Shown here in pieces: positions 22,044 to 27,370 of a stretch of DNA of 39,365 bases. The stretch covers positions 1-39,365 of the IMG/VR virus record IMGVR_UViG_3300046692_000351; one strand, written 5' to 3'. The stretch's first letter is position 1. Each line of letters opens with the position of its first letter. The stretch is from a virus. Made by a program: the position numbers and the translations under genes. The notes beneath the pieces are model-generated. The model was not told the DNA's origin, did no database searches, and saw nothing but the letters and a program-made list of their open reading frames with translations.

Positions 22044-22410
22044 CTGGGCTTGGGTGTGCCCTAGGGGCAAGGGCACGGATTTGGGGAACGGCAGCGCGCC
22101 TAGGGATCCGCGGTCAGGAACGGGGCGACAGGGGAACGGGTATAGGGGTAGGTCGCCCCTAGGTGTGCCCATGGGTGCGGGCGCGCCTCCCTGCCCGCGT
22201 GCGCCCTCGCGCCTATGCGCCTGCGCCCCGCTTGCGCGTGCGTGACGCGCAAATGACTGCTCGATATCGAGCGCGATAGCGTCTGGTCGACTCACAGAGA
22301 GTCACTGGCTGGCTTGGGTGCGTTCTGTGAGTCATTGCTCATCTCAGCATGACAAACGCGCTGTATGAGCTTCTATAGCGCTGCCCGTTTTTCGACATGA
22401 GCGCAAACGC
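22044..22410. other. Gene-free spacer, 370 bp
   Basis: The first 200 bp is GC-rich with three CCTAGG sites and a GGGGAACGGCAGC block also found at about 20443. After about 22240 the base composition changes abruptly and GACTCACAGAGAGTCAC (22289-22305) and a second GAGTCA (22329) appear, resembling a GAGTCACAGA at 18464. No credible gene. Confidence 0.4.
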
Positions 22411-22437
22411 AAAAAGCGCTCTTTCGAGCGCTCTTTT
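22411..22437 (-). terminator. Bidirectional terminator
   Basis: AGCGCTC-TTTC-GAGCGCT hairpin flanked by AAAA on the left and TTTT on the right. On the leftward strand the stem is followed by TTTTTG, 22 bp past the end of the 34-aa gene. Confidence 0.85.
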
Positions 22438-22458
22438 GTTTCGTATTTTCGAATGTTC

Positions 22459-22563
22459 TTAAAAGCATTTCAGGTAGACGATTGCTCCGATCGCTAAAGC
22501 GTAACAGGTGCTGTTAGCGATAAGCAGGATCTTGAATTCGATAGTCCTCATATATGCGCGCAT
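22459..22563 (-). CDS. 34-aa small membrane peptide
   Basis: Leftward frame from ATG 22563 to TAA 22459: MRAYMRTIEFK followed by a hydrophobic stretch to CF at the end. It sits exactly between a class I palindrome 12 bp upstream and an intrinsic terminator downstream, and is preceded by GAGAGAAC, the same unusual GG-free ribosome-binding sequence used by the 22636-23235 gene. The unit architecture is the main evidence that it is expressed. Confidence 0.55.
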   Translation of the reverse strand: MRAYMRTIEFKILLIANSTCYALAIGAIVYLKCF

Positions 22564-22574
22564 CGTTCTCTCAT

Positions 22575-22590
22575 ATGTAAGCGCTTACTT
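22575..22590 (-). promoter_or_regulatory. Class I operator palindrome
   Basis: ATGTAA-GCGC-TTACTT with the longer GTAAGCGCTTAC fully palindromic. One arm deviates (ATGTAA). Oriented to serve the 34-aa leftward gene. Confidence 0.55.
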
Positions 22591-22594
22591 ATGT

Positions 22595-22620
22595 GAGAGT
22601 GCGCTATTATGCGCACTCTC
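22595..22620 (-). terminator. Perfect 10-bp hairpin after the GG-free gene
   Basis: GAGAGTGCGC-TATTAT-GCGCACTCTC, 16 bp past the leftward stop at 22636. There is no U run on either strand, so it may act as a 3' stabilising hairpin. Confidence 0.55.
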
Positions 22621-22635
22621 TGCTTTAGCTACTGC

Positions 22636-23235
22636 TTATGCAGCTTCTTGTTCGTTCTCTTCGCTTTCGTCTTCGATTTCGACTTTCGCAAAGTCGATCT
22701 TGAACGCTACGCAAAGCGCTTCTGCGAGTGCTGTTAGGTCGACGCTGAAAGCGTTCTTGATATCGTGACGATGCTTGATGATATTCAGCGTCAGGAGCGC
22801 GTCTCTGCTCGTCTGTGACTGCGCAGCGATCGTTTCAGTGGTCTGAATGAGATTGCGCACATAGACGAGGTGCTTGACGCTGTCGTCAACTGTCACGTCT
22901 CGCGAGATAGACGCTTCAATCATCGCTTGTGTCAGAACAACGTCATGACGGTAGCAGTTGATCGCGGTGCGAAAGATCGCATAGGTGTTTTCGTTCAGGT
23001 CTTTCGCGTTCAGCGTGACAGCTTGAGACGCGAACTTGACGACTTTCTCACATGCATACATCGCTCTGGTGAAGCGCTCTGCGTCGACGTTGGCGTCTGT
23101 CAGCATGTCAGCAAGCTTTTCGTTAGAAAGCATAGTAACGAGCTTGCGAAGCTTCTTCTCATTCGAAGCGCTGCAGTTGTTCAGAAGAGCAGAGTTAAGA
23201 CGTTCAGACATTGCGACTGCGAAGACGTTAGACAT
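22636..23235 (-). CDS. 199-aa protein with no Gly, Pro or Trp; GG-free mRNA
   Basis: Leftward ORF from ATG 23235 to TAA 22636. Its 199 residues contain no glycine, no proline and no tryptophan, because the coding strand has no GG dinucleotide and no in-frame CCN. It reads as mostly helical: an N-terminal helical region (SNEKKLRKLVTMLSNEKLAD), a middle (EKVVKFASQAVTLNAKDLNE), a segment rich in Ser/Thr/Gln (TIAAQSQTSRDALLTLNIIK) and an acidic tail (EIEDESEENEQEAA). The ribosome-binding sequence is AAGAGAGAAC instead of a GGAGG type. A class II promoter with an 18-base block identical to the 19399 copy lies upstream (23293-23340), so it is probably early. It has the even, long-ORF look of a real gene; function unknown. 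Confidence 0.85.
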   Translation of the reverse strand: MSNVFAVAMSERLNSALLNNCSASNEKKLRKLVTMLSNEKLADMLTDANVDAERFTRAMYACEKVVKFASQAVTLNAKDLNENTYAIFRTAINCYRHDVVLTQAMIEASISRDVTVDDSVKHLVYVRNLIQTTETIAAQSQTSRDALLTLNIIKHRHDIKNAFSVDLTALAEALCVAFKIDFAKVEIEDESEENEQEAA

Positions 23236-23292
23236 AGTGTTCTCTCTTTCGTGTAGAACGTTGCGTTAGTCGAAAGCGTTGCTGATTTGTTT

Positions 23293-23340
23293 GTTTCGCT
23301 TTCGATGATTTGACTTTATCGAAGTCTTAGATTGGTTCAA
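23293..23340 (-). promoter_or_regulatory. Class II promoter on the minus strand
   Basis: Minus-strand TTGAAC (23340-23335), 16 bp, TAAAGT (23318-23313), then AATCATCGAAAGCGAAAC (23310-23293), the last being an exact 18-base copy of 19399-19416. It lies about 60-105 bp before ATG 23235. Confidence 0.65.
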
Positions 23341-23398
23341 TCGAACTGATGGGGATGCCTTCCGCACTGGCGACGCTCCGGTGAACCTATCCTCCTCA

Positions 23399-23520
23399 GC
23401 CAGCTGCCCAGCTATCTAGCCAGGTGGGAGATCCGAACTCTCCACTCCCCTACCCCGGCCGATGTTCCCCGGTGTCCTAACCTCCTCTGATGGCTGGGTA
23501 GCTAAATATCTGCCTAGCTG
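23399..23520. repeat. Two AGCTA-box clusters before the tRNA genes
   Basis: CAGCTGCCCAGCTATCTAGC (from 23401) and GGGTAGCTAAATATC...CCTAGCTG (23496-23520). Between them lies CT/GG-rich DNA with no ORF of note. Confidence 0.5.
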
Positions 23521-23546
23521 CATGTAAGTAAGTGTTTACTTATCTT
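23518..23546 (+). promoter_or_regulatory. Class I promoter/operator before the tRNA cluster
   Basis: AAGTAA-GTGT-TTACTT (23526-23541) fills the 17 bp between CTGCAT (23518) and TATCTT (23541-23546). The first tRNA begins 33 bp downstream. Confidence 0.7.
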
Positions 23547-23578
23547 CGTGAGGATGATACGGATTTGCTCACTGCTGA

Positions 23579-23654
23579 CGCGGGGTAGCTCAGTTGGGAG
23601 AGCGCTGGACTCATAATCCAGAGGTCGTCGGTTCAAGTCCGATCCCCGCAACCA
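23579..23654 (+). tRNA. tRNA-Met (anticodon CAT), initiator-like C1-A72 mismatch
   Basis: A 76-nt cloverleaf: acceptor CGCGGGG/CCCCGCA, TA, D stem GCTC/GAGC, anticodon stem CTGGA/TCCAG around CTCATAA, T stem GTCGG/CCGAT, discriminator A and an encoded CCA. Position 1 (C) cannot pair with position 72 (A); this mismatch is the hallmark of bacterial initiator tRNA. The D arm, in contrast, is of the elongator type and the anticodon stem has GGA/TCC instead of GGG/CCC. A CAT anticodon could also be read as tRNA-Ile2 after lysidine modification. Class I promoter upstream. Confidence 0.9.
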
Positions 23655-23658
23655 GCAT

Positions 23659-23734
23659 TGGAGTGTAGCTCAGTCGGTAGAGCAGGTGACTGTTAATCAC
23701 CGGGTCGCAGGTTCGAGTCCTGCCTCTCCAGCCA
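23659..23734 (+). tRNA. tRNA-Asn (anticodon GTT)
   Basis: A 76-nt cloverleaf with D stem GCTC/GAGC, anticodon stem GGTGA/TCACC around CTGTTAA, T stem GCAGG/CCTGC, discriminator G and encoded CCA. The acceptor TGGAGTG/CTCTCCA has a T-T mismatch at position 6-67. Four bases after tRNA-Met, so processed from the same precursor. Confidence 0.95.
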
Positions 23735-23744
23735 GTTTCAACGT

Positions 23745-23818
23745 GGGTGTGTAGCTCAATGGTAGAGCAGCGGTCTCCAAAACCAAAGACGAGGGTTCGA
23801 TTCCTTACTCACCCGCCA
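23745..23818 (+). tRNA. tRNA-Trp (anticodon CCA), structurally weak
   Basis: A 74-nt cloverleaf with loop CTCCAAA, discriminator G and encoded CCA. The acceptor GGGTGTG/CTCACCC again has T-T at 6-67; the anticodon stem GCGGT/ACCAA keeps only three pairs, and the T stem GAGGG/CCTTA has a G-A mismatch. It may be decaying or need host-specific tolerance. Confidence 0.85.
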
Positions 23819-23848
23819 ATTCCAACGCAGGCTGACTGAGAGATTTGC

Positions 23849-24319
23849 ATGTCCACCTACAAGAACGCCGTCTGCAAGGGCTCAATTTGGCTTGGCAACG
23901 GTTGCGGCGTCTGTGAGCGCTGCGAGGAAGAGCGCACCACCATGAGCCACAAGCAGCAGCACGAAGCCGAGAAGGCAGATACCTTTGTAGCTACCGAGAT
24001 ATCTAGCCAGGCAGCTACCTCCCCTATTCCTGGCCACGTTCAGGGCCTTCCTGTCGCCGGCTACGCGCCGAATGTCGATCAGTGGAAGGTGGACATCATG
24101 AACGCGAACAAGCTGCTCGAGGAGCGGGTTCTGCGCCGCGTCGATGAGCTCTTCGCCATGTTCGATGCGCCGCCCGACGGTAGCGACAATCCTCCCGAAC
24201 ATCAGCCGTCCGTCGACAAGGCAAGCGTCATGCTTGCGCGCCGGCACTTCGAGGACGGCTTCTATCGCCTGAACCGCGCCGTCATGCGCCCCAAGCGCAT
24301 CAAGGGCGACCTCGCATGA
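23849..24319 (+). CDS. Acb2/Tad1-hairpin-like protein, candidate cyclic-nucleotide sponge
   Basis: 156 residues. Residues 68-150 have the pattern of the Acb2/Tad1 hairpin domain: a GY near the start (GYAPNV), a long helix VDIMNANKLLEERVLRRVDE, a short loop, then a second helix VMLARRHFEDGFYRLNRAVM ending RPKRI. Phage Acb2 sequesters CBASS cyclic (oligo)nucleotides and Tad1 binds Thoeris gcADPR signals. Residues 1-30 carry CKG...GCGVCERC, a small Cys cluster not expected in Acb2, so the true start may be ATG 23942. The DNA for residues about 46-58 is itself an AGCTA-box cluster. It overlaps the next gene by 4 bp. Confidence 0.75.
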   Translation: MSTYKNAVCKGSIWLGNGCGVCERCEEERTTMSHKQQHEAEKADTFVATEISSQAATSPIPGHVQGLPVAGYAPNVDQWKVDIMNANKLLEERVLRRVDELFAMFDAPPDGSDNPPEHQPSVDKASVMLARRHFEDGFYRLNRAVMRPKRIKGDLA

Positions 24320-24825
24320 GCGTCGTCGTCTACGACACCAAGCGCCGGCTGATGGTCGCTGACAGCCGCGCCTATTCCGGCAGCCCGCGTCCGATGGGCA
24401 CCAAGATGAAGATCCACCGGATCACCGAAGGCCCGTTCAAGGGTGCGCTGCTCGGCATCACCTCCTGCGTTCCTGGCATGGGCGAAGAGTTCAAGCAGTG
24501 GGTCACGGAAGGCATGAGCAAGGAAGCCTTTGGTCCGAGCAATCCGGACTTCGAGGCCCTCCTGGTGCTCGCCGACGGCTCGGTGATCCACTTCTACGAC
24601 GCCTACTATCCGTCCGGCCCGCTCGAGAGCGACTATTTCACCATCGGCTCGGGCGGCAAGTATGCGCTGGGCGCCATCAGGGCCGGCGCAGACGTGTTCG
24701 GCGCCGTTGATGCGGCAATCCAGTGCGATCCCTTCTGCGGGCTGCCTGTGGTGTCCCTGCAGCTCGATCCGGCCGACACCAATCAGCTCTCCCTCGCCTT
24801 CCCCGAAACCTCGGTAGCTGCATAG
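24316..24825 (+). CDS. HslV/proteasome-beta-like Ntn-hydrolase fold protein, 169 aa
   Basis: Starts MSVVVYDTKRRLMVADSRAY, the first strand pair of HslV-like subunits, followed by KIHRI, GALLGITSCVPG, a helical pair and FTIGSGGKYALGAIRAGADV. That last element is the classical 'GSGG-x-YA-x-GA' helix of HslV. An ICDPFCG-like ending (QCDPFCGLPVVSL) is also typical of phage members. HslV matures to an N-terminal Thr nucleophile; here the second residue is Ser and no propeptide is apparent, so proteolytic activity is uncertain. Phages of many hosts carry this orphan protein. It is translationally coupled to the Acb2-like gene (ATGA). Confidence 0.8.
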   Translation: MSVVVYDTKRRLMVADSRAYSGSPRPMGTKMKIHRITEGPFKGALLGITSCVPGMGEEFKQWVTEGMSKEAFGPSNPDFEALLVLADGSVIHFYDAYYPSGPLESDYFTIGSGGKYALGAIRAGADVFGAVDAAIQCDPFCGLPVVSLQLDPADTNQLSLAFPETSVAA

Positions 24826-24847
24826 CTATCCAGCCCGAAAGCTATTT
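24812..24847. repeat. AGCTA-box cluster
   Basis: CGGTAGCTGCATAGCTATCC then AGCCCGAAAGCTATT. It covers the last codons of the HslV-like gene and reaches the start of the next. Confidence 0.55.
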
Positions 24848-24848
24848 A

Positions 24849-25055
24849 ATGCTGTCTCGCACTCTTCAGGTCGTCAACGGGGCTGTTGCCCTTTTGGTCG
24901 TCGCCCTGATTATCGCCTACGCCTCGGTCGCGGTCCCGGTTCTTCTCGGGGTGTTCGCTGGCTTCCTGCTCGTCTTGTGGATCCTCTCCCACTTGGCCGA
25001 CGGCGTTTATCTCGTGGGTCGCTGGCTTCAGAAGAAGTTCGGCAAGGATCAATAA
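24849..25055 (+). CDS. 68-aa membrane protein with two hydrophobic spans
   Basis: From ATG 24849: MLSRTLQVVNGAVALLVVAL opens a first hydrophobic segment that runs almost without break into a second (VAVPVLLGVFAGFLLVLWIL), followed by HLADGVYLVGRWLQKKFGKDQ with a basic C-terminus. Two spans and a charged tail resemble small class II holins, but lysis genes are not adjacent. A longer frame reading from 24723 overlaps the previous gene and is unlikely. Confidence 0.7.
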   Translation: MLSRTLQVVNGAVALLVVALIIAYASVAVPVLLGVFAGFLLVLWILSHLADGVYLVGRWLQKKFGKDQ

Positions 25056-25060
25056 ACAGA

Positions 25061-25084
25061 AAGGCCCGGCATAAACCGGACCTT
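25061..25084. terminator. Hairpin between converging units
   Basis: AAGGCCCGG/CCGGACCTT, one mismatch, loop CATAAA. On the minus strand it is followed by TCTGTTTATT, so it serves mainly the leftward par unit. Confidence 0.6.
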
Positions 25085-25085
25085 C

Positions 25086-25120
25086 GGTAGCTCGGTAGCT
25101 GGAAAGCTATCGGGCTATTT
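25086..25120. repeat. AGCTA-box cluster
   Basis: CGGTAGCTCGGTAGCTGGAA then AGCTATCGGGCTATT. It covers the 3' end of the leftward RHH gene. Confidence 0.55.
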
Positions 25121-25378
25121 ACGTTTCTGCTCGCGCTTCCAGGCGTTGAAGCACTCGATCAGGAACTTCGACATTGGCATGCGCTGCTGGGCGGCCGTCA
25201 TCTTGAACTCCAGGTGCCAGTCGTGCGGCATGTTGAAGGTCATGCCGACCGGGCGATCGCCTTTCATGTTGTTGGCCGCTGCGACCGGCTCCTCAACGGC
25301 AGCCTGGGGCAGGAAGGAGGAGGGCGCTGTCTTTCTGGGCGGGGCTGCGATGGCCGCGCGTGTGGTTTTCTCGTTCAT
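25115..25378 (-). CDS. RHH-type partition partner of ParA, 87 aa
   Basis: The N-terminal half is disordered-looking (TRAAIAAPPRKTAPSS...). The C-terminal half VGMTFNMPHDWHLEFKMTAAQQRMPMSKFLIECFNAW is a ribbon-helix-helix domain: beta strand, helix A, MPMSKFL turn, helix B. The start overlaps the parA stop by 4 bp (ATGA). An RHH centromere-binding protein directly after a ParA without an HTH domain is the type Ib plasmid partition layout (ParA/ParG-like). Confidence 0.75.
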   Translation of the reverse strand: MNEKTTRAAIAAPPRKTAPSSFLPQAAVEEPVAAANNMKGDRPVGMTFNMPHDWHLEFKMTAAQQRMPMSKFLIECFNAWKREQKRK

Positions 25379-26022
25379 GCTGCCTCCTCAAGGCTGTTCA
25401 CAACTGCGACGACTTCAGCAGCCACCAGGTCGGCCGCCTCTTCCATGCGGCTCGTATTGAGGCCCTGGACCTCGGATAGCGCGTAGCCGTGGTTCTGGCT
25501 CTTCTGGTAGCTATGCTTGAGCGTGATGTTCTGGGATGCGACCCGGAAGTCTTTCAGGTATTCGCGCGCCTCGGCGATCGCGAGCTTGGAGTCGGTGATC
25601 TTCGACAGGACGAAAATGATCTTCTCCCGCTTGACGCCTTTGGCGACGAGCTCCTTGGCGAATGCGAGCTGCGGCTCGAGGTCGTCGAGGGAAAGGCCGG
25701 TCGGCACGACCACGACATGGGAGCGAAGAGCGATTTCGAGAGAGGATTGAACCGAATCCGGCCGGCCATCGGCAACGACCAGGTTATAGTCCTCGCGCGG
25801 CAGAAAACTTGGTTGATGGTAAGCCTCGGCTGTGATCAGCGGCGTGATGCCGGCATCGGTGCGGATCTTGCACCATTTGACCGATGTCAGCTGTGTGAGG
25901 TTGAAGTCGGCAATCAGCACGGTCCAGCCGGCGACCGCATAAGTTCTGGCGATGAGACGGGCGAGGGTGCTTTTACCAACCCCGCCCTTCTGCGACAGGC
26001 ACGATATGATCAGGTCAGCCAT
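25375..26022 (-). CDS. parA: ParA-family partition ATPase
   Basis: 215 residues, typical of small type Ib ParA. The deviant Walker A KGGVGKST (K12-T19) carries the signature lysine, followed by VLIADFNLTQ (switch region; D43 is expected to coordinate Mg), VVADGRPDSV as Walker B and VVVVPTGLSLDDLEPQL. No N-terminal HTH is present. ParA moves plasmid DNA over the nucleoid with a centromere-binding partner, here the downstream RHH protein. A par pair in a phage is usually found when the prophage is maintained as a plasmid. Leftward unit, starting in AGCTA-box DNA. Confidence 0.9.
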   Translation of the reverse strand: MADLIISCLSQKGGVGKSTLARLIARTYAVAGWTVLIADFNLTQLTSVKWCKIRTDAGITPLITAEAYHQPSFLPREDYNLVVADGRPDSVQSSLEIALRSHVVVVPTGLSLDDLEPQLAFAKELVAKGVKREKIIFVLSKITDSKLAIAEAREYLKDFRVASQNITLKHSYQKSQNHGYALSEVQGLNTSRMEEAADLVAAEVVAVVNSLEEAA

Positions 26023-26070
26023 CTATCTATGTCCCTATCTAGCTATCTAAGGCAGTAGCTATATGGCTGA
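26021..26070. repeat. AGCTA-box cluster upstream of parA
   Basis: ATCTATCTATGTCCC then TATCTAGCTATCTAAGGCAG then TAGCTATATGGC. It occupies the parA upstream region and could also be its operator or centromere. Confidence 0.5.
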
Positions 26071-26086
26071 TTCTGGTTAAGGGAGT

Positions 26087-26530
26087 CTATACGCCGGCAT
26101 ATCCCTTCATCATCATTTCGCGCCGGCGTTCGAAATAATCGGCATCGGGCGGTCCGTCGGCCGGCTCGAACCAGTCGAAATCGAAGATCTCCTCGAGCTG
26201 ATCCTTGTCGACCTTCAAGACCCGGTAGCGGTAGTCCTTGGCGTCGAACTCGAAGCGGTTGATGGCCTCGCATTCCTTCTTCGAGACGCCGTGCTTCTTG
26301 AACACCTCCTCCTCGTAGTCGGCGCCATACTGAGCGAGGTGCATGTTGTCGATCCGGAAGTATGCCCATTCGATCGGCAAGCGCAGCTCGCGCACCGCTT
26401 CGAAAGTGGGCGAGGATCCAGGAGCGGCAAACGAGACAGGCGGCGCGATCGCGATCCTGACATCGCGCTGATCGGGGCGAGGGGCGATGTTAGCCACCCC
26501 AACCCGGCGCGTTCCACAATAGACCTGCAT
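26087..26530 (-). CDS. Hypothetical protein, 147 aa
   Basis: The second half is charged and rich in aromatic residues (YGADYEEEVFKKHGVSKKE, FDAKDYRYRVLKVDKDQLEE), ending in a short hydrophobic-Gly tail (MMMKGYAGV). The start at 26530 overlaps the stop of the upstream kinase gene by one base (TGATG on the minus strand), so the two are co-translated. No family recognised. Confidence 0.75.
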   Translation of the reverse strand: MQVYCGTRRVGVANIAPRPDQRDVRIAIAPPVSFAAPGSSPTFEAVRELRLPIEWAYFRIDNMHLAQYGADYEEEVFKKHGVSKKECEAINRFEFDAKDYRYRVLKVDKDQLEEIFDFDWFEPADGPPDADYFERRREMMMKGYAGV

Positions 26531-27087
26531 CAGTGGACCCGCCCGATTACGGCGACGAGCTTCTCCAGCAGATCCTGGCGAGCAGCTGCCGGCTCCAGTC
26601 CGCGCGCCAGGCCATCGTTGTTGATGCGCGCGTGGCAGAACTCAGGATTGAAGCGGTCGAACTCATACTGAGAGGGGCCGGCAAGCGGATTGACGATCTC
26701 GAGGACGAGGGCGCCGTGAGTGCGCCAGTAGAGACCCTGCTCGCGCCGCACGGAGCCGAAGACGGAGTAGGAGCCCTCGGGCCGGGCGTTGTGGCTCATG
26801 ATCGGGATGATGTCGCCGCCGAACTTCTCTTCGAAGGCGTTGCCGATCTCGCCGAGAATCTCGCGAACTTCCCATTCGCGGCCGTTGAGCACGACCTTCT
26901 GCTTCTTGCCTTCCTGGGTGAAAACCTGTTCGGCCGTCAGTCCCAGGTAGTCCATGCCGATCTTGCGCAGCGGCAGGCCGTCGTCAGCCAACTCGTGACC
27001 GTAGACCTCGTTGATGATGTCGGCAGCGGTCGACTTGCCGGATCCAGGATGCCCGCAAAGGGCGATGTTCTTGGGGATGTGGTGCAT
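26530..27087 (-). CDS. P-loop nucleoside-monophosphate-kinase-like protein
   Basis: 185 residues. Walker A GHPGSGKS at residues 12-19 follows a short beta strand (NIALCG), and a helix-rich middle with KIGMDYLGLTAEQVFTQ and REILGEIGNAFEEKFG is like the nucleotide and lid regions of phage dNMP kinases. RTHGALVLEIVNPLAG could be the strand before the third motif. The best guess is a deoxynucleotide monophosphate kinase supplying dNTPs; another adenylate-kinase-fold function is not excluded. It is led by a class I site 9 bp upstream and an AGGAG site. Confidence 0.7.
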   Translation of the reverse strand: MHHIPKNIALCGHPGSGKSTAADIINEVYGHELADDGLPLRKIGMDYLGLTAEQVFTQEGKKQKVVLNGREWEVREILGEIGNAFEEKFGGDIIPIMSHNARPEGSYSVFGSVRREQGLYWRTHGALVLEIVNPLAGPSQYEFDRFNPEFCHARINNDGLARGLEPAAARQDLLEKLVAVIGRVH

Positions 27088-27095
27088 AGCTGCTC

Positions 27096-27124
27096 CTAAT
27101 AAGTAAGTGCTTACTTACTGTTTA
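27096..27124 (-). promoter_or_regulatory. Class I promoter/operator palindrome
   Basis: On the minus strand TAAACA (27124-27119), 17 bp filled by the AAGTAA-GCAC-TTACTT palindrome (27116-27101), then TATTAG (27101-27096). The start codon is at 27087, so the leader is extremely short. Confidence 0.7.
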
Positions 27125-27148
27125 TAGCGAGCGGGAGCAGCTTGGTGC

Positions 27149-27190
27149 ATAGATAGCTCGATACCTGTCGAGCTACCTAGCTATTTAGGC
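27149..27190. repeat. AGCTA-box cluster
   Basis: ATAGATAGCTCGATACC then TGTCGAGCTACCTAGCTATT. It runs into the 3' end of the leftward 61-aa gene. Confidence 0.55.
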
Positions 27191-27370
27191 ATAAACGATA
27201 GGTTCGTCGTCCTCGCCGGCGAGCTGGGCGATACGCATGGCAAGCGAGCGGCAGCGCCGCTCCAGCTCATGGTTTTCCTCCTGAAGCCGCTGAAGTTCCG
27301 CATGCAGGTGATCCGCGGACATGATGGAGTGCCCGCGTTCGTTGAAGAAGTGGATCGGATCGACCTTCAT
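27185..27370 (-). CDS. 61-aa coiled-coil protein
   Basis: ATG 27370 overlaps the helicase stop by one base (TAATG). After MKVDPIHFFNERGHS comes a heptad-type helix, HLHAELQRLQEENHELERRC, with Leu and Ile in a/d positions up to RIAQL. It ends DDEPIVYA. A short dimeric coiled coil made in the same transcript as the helicase; it may be a helicase accessory factor. Confidence 0.7.
   Translation of the reverse strand: MKVDPIHFFNERGHSIMSADHLHAELQRLQEENHELERRCRSLAMRIAQLAGEDDEPIVYA

Larger units (their letters stand above)
22548..23357. other. 810-bp tract without any CC on the + strand
   Basis: Read base by base from 22548 to 23357, no CC occurs; the nearest are at 22546 and 23358. At the local C content about 40 would be expected. 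GG is also scarce (about eleven before 23340). The tract covers the 199-aa gene, its promoter and leader, the hairpin, the class I palindrome and the start of the 34-aa gene, so the constraint is on nucleotides and not only on the protein. Confidence 0.9.

Noticed and set aside
22054-22245. A 63-codon frame in the GC-rich spacer
   Set aside because: Composition follows the local GC-rich repeats (Pro/Arg/Ala), and no start signal is present.
22508-22768. An 86-codon hydrophobic frame rightward over the CC-free tract
   Set aside because: It is antisense to the 34-aa and 199-aa leftward genes and has no ribosome-binding site; the hydrophobicity comes from the antisense composition.
22548-23357. 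That the CC-free tract is a sequencing or assembly artefact
   Set aside because: The frame is open for 199 codons, flanked by sensible promoter, terminator and palindrome elements, and GG remains on the + strand; an artefact would not spare one orientation.
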